This document shows, in pieces, positions 1 through 5,712 of a stretch of DNA of 5,712 nucleotides. Below the pieces are notes generated by a model, which was given only the letters and a program-made list of their open reading frames with translations, was not told the DNA's origin and made no database searches. The stretch comes from Pseudomonadota bacterium (GTDB lineage: Bacteria > Pseudomonadota > Alphaproteobacteria > Rhizobiales > Rhizobiaceae). How positions within the stretch are numbered: position 1 is the stretch's first letter; each line of letters opens with the position of its first letter. The stretch is from NCBI GenBank assembly GCA_023428515.1, contig JAEYXI010000575.1:1-5712 (forward strand), read 5' to 3'. Both the position numbers and the translations under genes were made by a program.

Positions 1-1166
<1,166 letters not shown>

Positions 1167-1167
1167 C

Positions 1168-2481
1168 TCAGCCTCCGATGAACATGGTGGCCGGGATTTC
1201 CAGCAGGCCCTTTACGCGCTGGATGAACAGCGCTGCGTCCTGGCCATCGATCACGCGATGATCAAAGGACGAGGAAAGGTTCATCATCTTGCGCGGCACG
1301 AACTGGCCGTCCTGCCAGACCGGACGGACGGCAATGCGGTTCACGCCCACGATCGCGACTTCGGGCCTGTTGATGACAGGGGTCGTGGCGATGCCGCCCA
1401 GATTACCTAGGCTGGTGACCGTTATCGTCGAACCGGAGAGTTCCTCGCGGGTGGCCGAGCCTTCCCTGGCCGCATCGGCCAGGCGCGCGATCTCGCCGGC
1501 GCAAGTCCAGAGGCTCTTCTCTTCCGCATGACGCAGCACCGGCACCATCAGGCCGGAAGCGGTCTGGGTCGCGATGCCGACATGCACGGCCGAATGACGC
1601 ACGACGACCTGCCGGTCGTCTTCATAGAGGGCGTTCATCTGTGGGAACTCTTCGACCGCGACGACCAGCGCGCGCACGATGAAGGGAAGCATGGTGAGCT
1701 TGGGGCGGCTGCCCGCATGACGGGCGTTCAAGTCAGCGCGCAGCGCTTCCAGCGCGGTGACGTCGATCTCCTCGATGTAGGAGAAATGCGCAATGTTCCG
1801 GGTCGCTTCCGCCATCCGCTCGGCGATCCGCCGGCGCAGCCCGACTATCCTGATCTCTTCGGTTCCTTCGCGCCGTTGCGGCCGCGGCAGCGTCTCCTTG
1901 GGCTCTGCCTGGAAACCGTCGAGGTCGGCATGCGTGATGCGTCCGGCCGGCCCGCTGCCGCGCACCAGCCGGAGGTCGATCCCGAGGTCGAGCGCCCGGC
2001 GCCGCACAGCTGGTGAGGCAAGAGCTTTCGCGTGAAGGTCGCTTGCATCGGTAGCCAGCCGTTTCGCCGTCGCGGTAACAGTCGGCGCATCTGGAGCCTG
2101 GAGCGGCGGCGCCGCTGTTGTTTCGTCGGCGGTCTGTGAGATGCCTGGCGATGGTGACCGGGTCGGAGTTTCCTCCCCGTCAGACGATTCGCTTGGTGAT
2201 TGCTGAACGGCTGCGCTGGCGTCCGCCCTGCCCGCCGTGCCGATTACCTCGATCGTGACCAGCTTGGAGCCGACCGCGAGGATCGTGCCGATCTCGCCGC
2301 CACGCTCGACGATCTTCCCGGAAACCGGCGAGGGAATCTCGACGGTGGCCTTGTCGGTCATGACGGCGGCGAGCGTCTGGTCCTCGGCGACGACGTCGCC
2401 TTCCGCCACCTGCCATTCCACGATCTCGGCCTCGGCAACGCCTTCGCCAACATCCGGCAGCTTTACGGTGCGAAGCGTCAT
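1168..2481 (-). CDS. bkdB: Lipoamide acyltransferase, E2 core of the branched-chain 2-oxoacid dehydrogenase complex
   Basis: E2 carries the acyl group from E1 on a swinging lipoyl arm, transfers it to CoA and forms the core of the complex. The 437-residue protein has one N-terminal lipoyl domain (about 3-79) with the lipoylation site MTDKATVEIPSP (Lys44), a flexible Ala/Pro/Ser/Thr-rich linker (about 80-150), a peripheral subunit-binding domain (about 154-190, beginning LASPAVRRRA) and the CoA-dependent acyltransferase domain (about 205-437). The catalytic motif DHRVIDG is near the end, with His408 and Asp412. I chose the ATG at 2481 because the lipoyl domain begins almost at once (MTLRTVKLPDVGEG). 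The same frame is open to an ATG at 2577, but those 32 extra residues lie inside bkdA2 and resemble no E2. The start codon overlaps the bkdA2 stop as ATGA, which suggests translational coupling. Assignment to bkd rather than pdh or suc follows from the E1 genes next to it. Confidence 0.96.
   Translation of the reverse strand: MTLRTVKLPDVGEGVAEAEIVEWQVAEGDVVAEDQTLAAVMTDKATVEIPSPVSGKIVERGGEIGTILAVGSKLVTIEVIGTAGRADASAAVQQSPSESSDGEETPTRSPSPGISQTADETTAAPPLQAPDAPTVTATAKRLATDASDLHAKALASPAVRRRALDLGIDLRLVRGSGPAGRITHADLDGFQAEPKETLPRPQRREGTEEIRIVGLRRRIAERMAEATRNIAHFSYIEEIDVTALEALRADLNARHAGSRPKLTMLPFIVRALVVAVEEFPQMNALYEDDRQVVVRHSAVHVGIATQTASGLMVPVLRHAEEKSLWTCAGEIARLADAAREGSATREELSGSTITVTSLGNLGGIATTPVINRPEVAIVGVNRIAVRPVWQDGQFVPRKMMNLSSSFDHRVIDGQDAALFIQRVKGLLEIPATMFIGG
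1172..1176 (-). promoter_or_regulatory. Ribosome binding site of lpdV inside the end of bkdB
   Basis: GGAGG on the minus strand, five bases before the lpdV ATG at 1166 and inside the last codons of bkdB. It is the clearest Shine-Dalgarno in the window and fixes the lpdV start. Confidence 0.75.
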
Positions 2482-3497
2482 AGCAGCGGATCCATCGCTT
2501 GCAGCAGGGCCTGGCCGACACGCTGGGGACTCGGGAAATAGTCCCACTCCTGCGCGTGAGGGTACGGCGTGTCCCACCCCGTTACGCGCCGCACCGGCGT
2601 TTCCAGGTGATAGAAACAGCGCTCCTGAACCTCGGCGGCAAGCTCGGCGCCAAAGCCCGAGGTCCGGGTCGCTTCATGGACCACCACGCAGCGCCCGGTC
2701 TTTTCCACCGAGGCGACGATCGTTTCTATGTCGAGTGGAACCAGCGTGCGCAGATCGATGATCTCCGCATCGACGCCGGTCTCGCCCACCGCGGCTTCGG
2801 CGACATGCACCATGGTTCCATAGGCGAGCACGGTCACGGCGCTGCCGGCACGGCGAATGGCGGCCTTGCCTATCGGCACCGTGTAGTAGCCGTCCGGCAC
2901 CTCGCCGAGATCGTGCTTCGACCACGGCACGACCGGGCGCTCGGGATGACCGTCGAACGGTCCGTTGTAGAGACGCTTCGGCTCCAGGAAGATGACGGGG
3001 TCGTCGTCTTCTATGGCCGCGATCAAGAGGCCCTTAGCATCGTTGGGGTTTGAGGGAACGATCGTTTTCAGGCCGCAGACGTGGGTGAACAGCGCTTCCG
3101 GGCTCTGGCTGTGCGTCTGCGCTCCGAAGATGCCGCCGCCGCACGGCATGCGCACAACCAGCGGAGCGGTGAAATCGCCAGCCGACCTGAACCGGAGCCT
3201 CGCCGCCTCCGACACGATCTGGTCGTAGGCCGGGTACATGTAGTCGGCGAACTGGATTTCGCTGACAGGCCGCAGTCCGTAGGCGGCCATGCCCACCGCA
3301 ATACCCACGATGCCGGTCTCGGAGATCGGCATGTCGAAGCAGCGGGTTTCGCCGAACCGCTTCTGCAGTCCTTCGGTGCAGCGGAAGACGCCGCCGAAGA
3401 AGCCGACGTCCTGCCCGAACACCACGACACGGTCGTCCCGCTCCATCATGACGGCCATGGCGTCGCGGATCGCTTCAATCATCGTCCGGCGTGTCAT
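2478..3497 (-). CDS. bkdA2: 2-oxoisovalerate dehydrogenase E1 component, beta subunit
   Basis: Beta subunit of the ThDP-dependent E1 heterotetramer that oxidatively decarboxylates the 2-oxoacids from valine, leucine and isoleucine. The 339-residue protein has the full two-domain layout: a transketolase pyrimidine-binding domain (about 4-180) and a C-terminal transketolase domain (about 205-330). Typical signatures are FGQDVGFFGGVFRCTEGL (27-44), DMPISETGIVG (55-65) with Glu60 as the expected ThDP-activating glutamate, GAQTHSQSPEA (125-135) with His129 at the conserved active-site histidine position, and VHEATRTSGFGAEL (273-286). The length is normal for E1 beta. The start at 3497 lies two bases after the bkdA1 stop. 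An internal ATG at codon 6 (3482) is possible but less likely. No strong Shine-Dalgarno is visible, so translation probably depends on ribosomes finishing bkdA1. The stop codon overlaps the bkdB start. Confidence 0.96.
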   Translation of the reverse strand: MTRRTMIEAIRDAMAVMMERDDRVVVFGQDVGFFGGVFRCTEGLQKRFGETRCFDMPISETGIVGIAVGMAAYGLRPVSEIQFADYMYPAYDQIVSEAARLRFRSAGDFTAPLVVRMPCGGGIFGAQTHSQSPEALFTHVCGLKTIVPSNPNDAKGLLIAAIEDDDPVIFLEPKRLYNGPFDGHPERPVVPWSKHDLGEVPDGYYTVPIGKAAIRRAGSAVTVLAYGTMVHVAEAAVGETGVDAEIIDLRTLVPLDIETIVASVEKTGRCVVVHEATRTSGFGAELAAEVQERCFYHLETPVRRVTGWDTPYPHAQEWDYFPSPQRVGQALLQAMDPLL

Positions 3498-3499
3498 GG

Positions 3500-5015
<1,516 letters not shown>

Positions 5016-5017
5016 TT

Positions 5018-5022
5018 CCCTT
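5018..5022 (-). promoter_or_regulatory. Candidate ribosome binding site of the ACT-like gene
   Basis: AAGGG on the minus strand lies only two bases before the ATG at 5015, tighter than usual, and eleven bases before an in-frame GTG at 5006. It supports translation of the small ORF but leaves the exact start open between these two codons. Confidence 0.4.
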
Positions 5023-5052
5023 GGGCCGCGATCCTATTCCGCCCTTCAGGGG

Positions 5053-5058
5053 ATTATG
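5053..5058 (-). promoter_or_regulatory. Candidate -10 box of the bkd operon promoter
   Basis: The minus strand reads CATAAT, five of six matches to the sigma-70 -10 consensus, 37 bases upstream of the first operon ATG. This would give a leader of roughly 30 nt. No good -35 lies 16-18 bases further up (the minus strand there reads CCAAAA or GCCAAA). That is the pattern expected for a promoter that needs an activator such as BkdR. It is a by-eye match and could be chance. Confidence 0.35.
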
Positions 5059-5061
5059 TTC

Positions 5062-5089
5062 TTTTCATCGGTGTGTTTTGGCATATATG
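5062..5089 (+). promoter_or_regulatory. Candidate bkdR promoter
   Basis: TTTTCA (5062-5067) and TATATG (5084-5089), separated by 16 bases, each match the sigma-70 -35 and -10 consensus at four of six positions. Transcription would start around 5096, giving a leader of about 20 nt. The match is weak, and it overlaps the region upstream of the proposed bkd -10, so the two promoters would compete for or share regulator sites. Confidence 0.3.
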
Positions 5090-5105
5090 AAGACGAATGC
5101 TCTTC
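5089..5105. repeat. Short inverted repeat upstream of bkdR, possible operator
   Basis: GAAGA (5089-5093) and TCTTC (5101-5105) form an inverted repeat around a seven-base spacer, at the expected bkdR transcription start. It is followed at once by the self-complementary TTCGAA (5103-5108). Lrp/AsnC regulators bind degenerate dyads of about 15 bp and often repress their own gene, so this could be a BkdR site. A five-base arm is short enough to occur by chance. Confidence 0.25.
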
Positions 5106-5116
5106 GAATCTGGTGA

Positions 5117-5629
5117 ATGACAGACATGTCTTCTGCGTCCGTCCGACCTGGCAAAAAAGGCGATCTGGACTCGACCGACCGCAAGATCCTTTCGATCCTG
5201 CAGTCGCAAGGCCGCCTCACGATCAACGATCTGGCGGAACAGGTCGGACTGTCGGCCTCGCCTTGTTGGACGCGCGTCAAGAGGCTGGAAGCGAACGGGA
5301 CGATCGAAGGCTACGCCGCGATCATCGACCAGAAGGCGCTGGGCCTGCGCGACGTCGTCTTTGTCGAGATCACGCTCGAAAAGCATGACGAGAAGGTGCT
5401 TGAGCGCTTCGGGCAGGCGTTAGCCCGCATGCCGCAGGTGTTGGAGGCGCATCTTGTGACCGGCGACTACGATTATTTCATCAAGGTGGCGGTCGCCGAT
5501 ACCGCCGACTACGAGCGCTTCCTGCGTGAGCAGCTCTATCGGATCGAGGGCATCCGGCATTCCCGCTCGACCTTCTCGCTAAGATCCCTCAAACGGGCCG
5601 TTTCAGTCGACCCCCTGGCGATCAGCTGA
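5117..5629 (+). CDS. bkdR: Lrp/AsnC-family transcriptional regulator of the bkd operon
   Basis: A 170-residue DNA-binding regulator, divergent from the operon it most likely controls. After a short polar N-terminus comes an AsnC-type winged helix-turn-helix (about 17-77: LDSTDRKILSILQ, then INDLAEQVGLS and the recognition region SPCWTRVKRLEANG). A RAM ligand-binding domain follows (about 82-157), with the family motif TGDYDYFIKV (115-124) near the effector pocket. The length fits the family (about 150-170). Lrp-type proteins assemble as dimers to octamers and respond to amino acids; BkdR of P. putida activates bkd with branched-chain amino acids as effectors. The function here is inferred from family and position. 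The start at 5117 has a poor ribosome site (GGTGA immediately before it). An ATG at 5126, codon 4, would sit nine bases after the same GGTGA and is an equally good choice. No defect is seen. Confidence 0.92.
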   Translation: MTDMSSASVRPGKKGDLDSTDRKILSILQSQGRLTINDLAEQVGLSASPCWTRVKRLEANGTIEGYAAIIDQKALGLRDVVFVEITLEKHDEKVLERFGQALARMPQVLEAHLVTGDYDYFIKVAVADTADYERFLREQLYRIEGIRHSRSTFSLRSLKRAVSVDPLAIS

Positions 5630-5636
5630 TCGTTTT
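5619..5636 (+). terminator. Palindrome across the bkdR stop followed by a short T run
   Basis: CGATCAGCTGATCG (5619-5632) is a perfect 14-base palindrome containing the bkdR TGA, followed directly by TTTT (5633-5636). As RNA it could form a five-pair stem with the loop AGCU. Position after the gene and the U run suggest a weak intrinsic terminator. The short stem and only four Ts make this uncertain, and it might instead be a protein-binding dyad. Confidence 0.35.
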
Positions 5637-5712
5637 CGCGGTTATTGAAGCGTGCTGGAACGTGTTTCGTTCGGCAAAGAGCTGTAGCCGGAGACTCCCG
5701 CCAGACTAGCTC
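5630..5712. other. Non-coding end of window after bkdR
   Basis: This stretch of 83 bases follows the bkdR stop. Apart from the T run above I see no ORF start with a ribosome site, tRNA-like fold or repeat. It may be the spacer before a gene outside the window. Confidence 0.4.

Larger units (their letters stand above)
5016..5116. promoter_or_regulatory. Divergent control region between the bkd operon and bkdR
   Basis: This stretch of 101 bases separates the start of the ACT-like gene (minus strand) from the start of bkdR (plus strand). It is visibly more AT-rich in its middle (about 5053-5100) than the flanking genes. It must hold both promoters unless the bkd transcript starts inside bkdR. 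In P. putida, BkdR binds the bkdR-bkdA1 intergenic region and activates the operon in response to branched-chain amino acids; the same divergent arrangement here suggests the same logic. Candidate elements are listed separately. Confidence 0.75.

Overview
The window holds a branched-chain 2-oxoacid dehydrogenase (bkd) operon and its divergent Lrp/AsnC-type regulator. The DNA is GC-rich, codons end mostly in G or C, and genes are packed with overlaps of a few bases. Together with the gene order this suggests an alphaproteobacterium of the rhizobial group (Mesorhizobium/Sinorhizobium-like). That placement is inferred from style and gene order, not from a marker gene.

Layout. On the minus strand, read from right to left, are a small ACT-domain-like gene (5015-4677), bkdA1 (E1 alpha, 4717-3500), bkdA2 (E1 beta, 3497-2478), bkdB (E2 lipoyl transacylase, 2481-1168) and lpdV (E3 dihydrolipoyl dehydrogenase, 1166 to the left edge, 3' end outside the window). 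On the plus strand bkdR (5117-5629) points away from the operon. The two transcription units share a control region of about 100 bp (5016-5116). The last 83 bases (5630-5712) hold no gene that I can support.

How the genes work together. E1 (BkdA1/BkdA2) decarboxylates the 2-oxoacids made from valine, leucine and isoleucine on ThDP and passes the acyl group to the lipoyl arm of E2. E2 transfers it to CoA, and LpdV reoxidises the dihydrolipoyl group with NAD+. All four subunits carry their diagnostic motifs and look intact as far as the window shows. BkdR probably senses branched-chain amino acids and controls the operon, by analogy with Pseudomonas putida bkdR.

The least ordinary element is the 112-residue ORF between the control region and bkdA1. 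It appears to be the first gene of the operon, resembles the ACT domain of acetolactate synthase small subunits (IlvM-like), and overlaps the start of bkdA1 by 41 bases. An amino-acid-binding ACT protein at the head of a branched-chain catabolic operon would be a plausible extra feedback layer. I know of no described function for it. The rest of the window is a conventional bkd locus; I see no mobile element, CRISPR array, RNA gene or broken gene.
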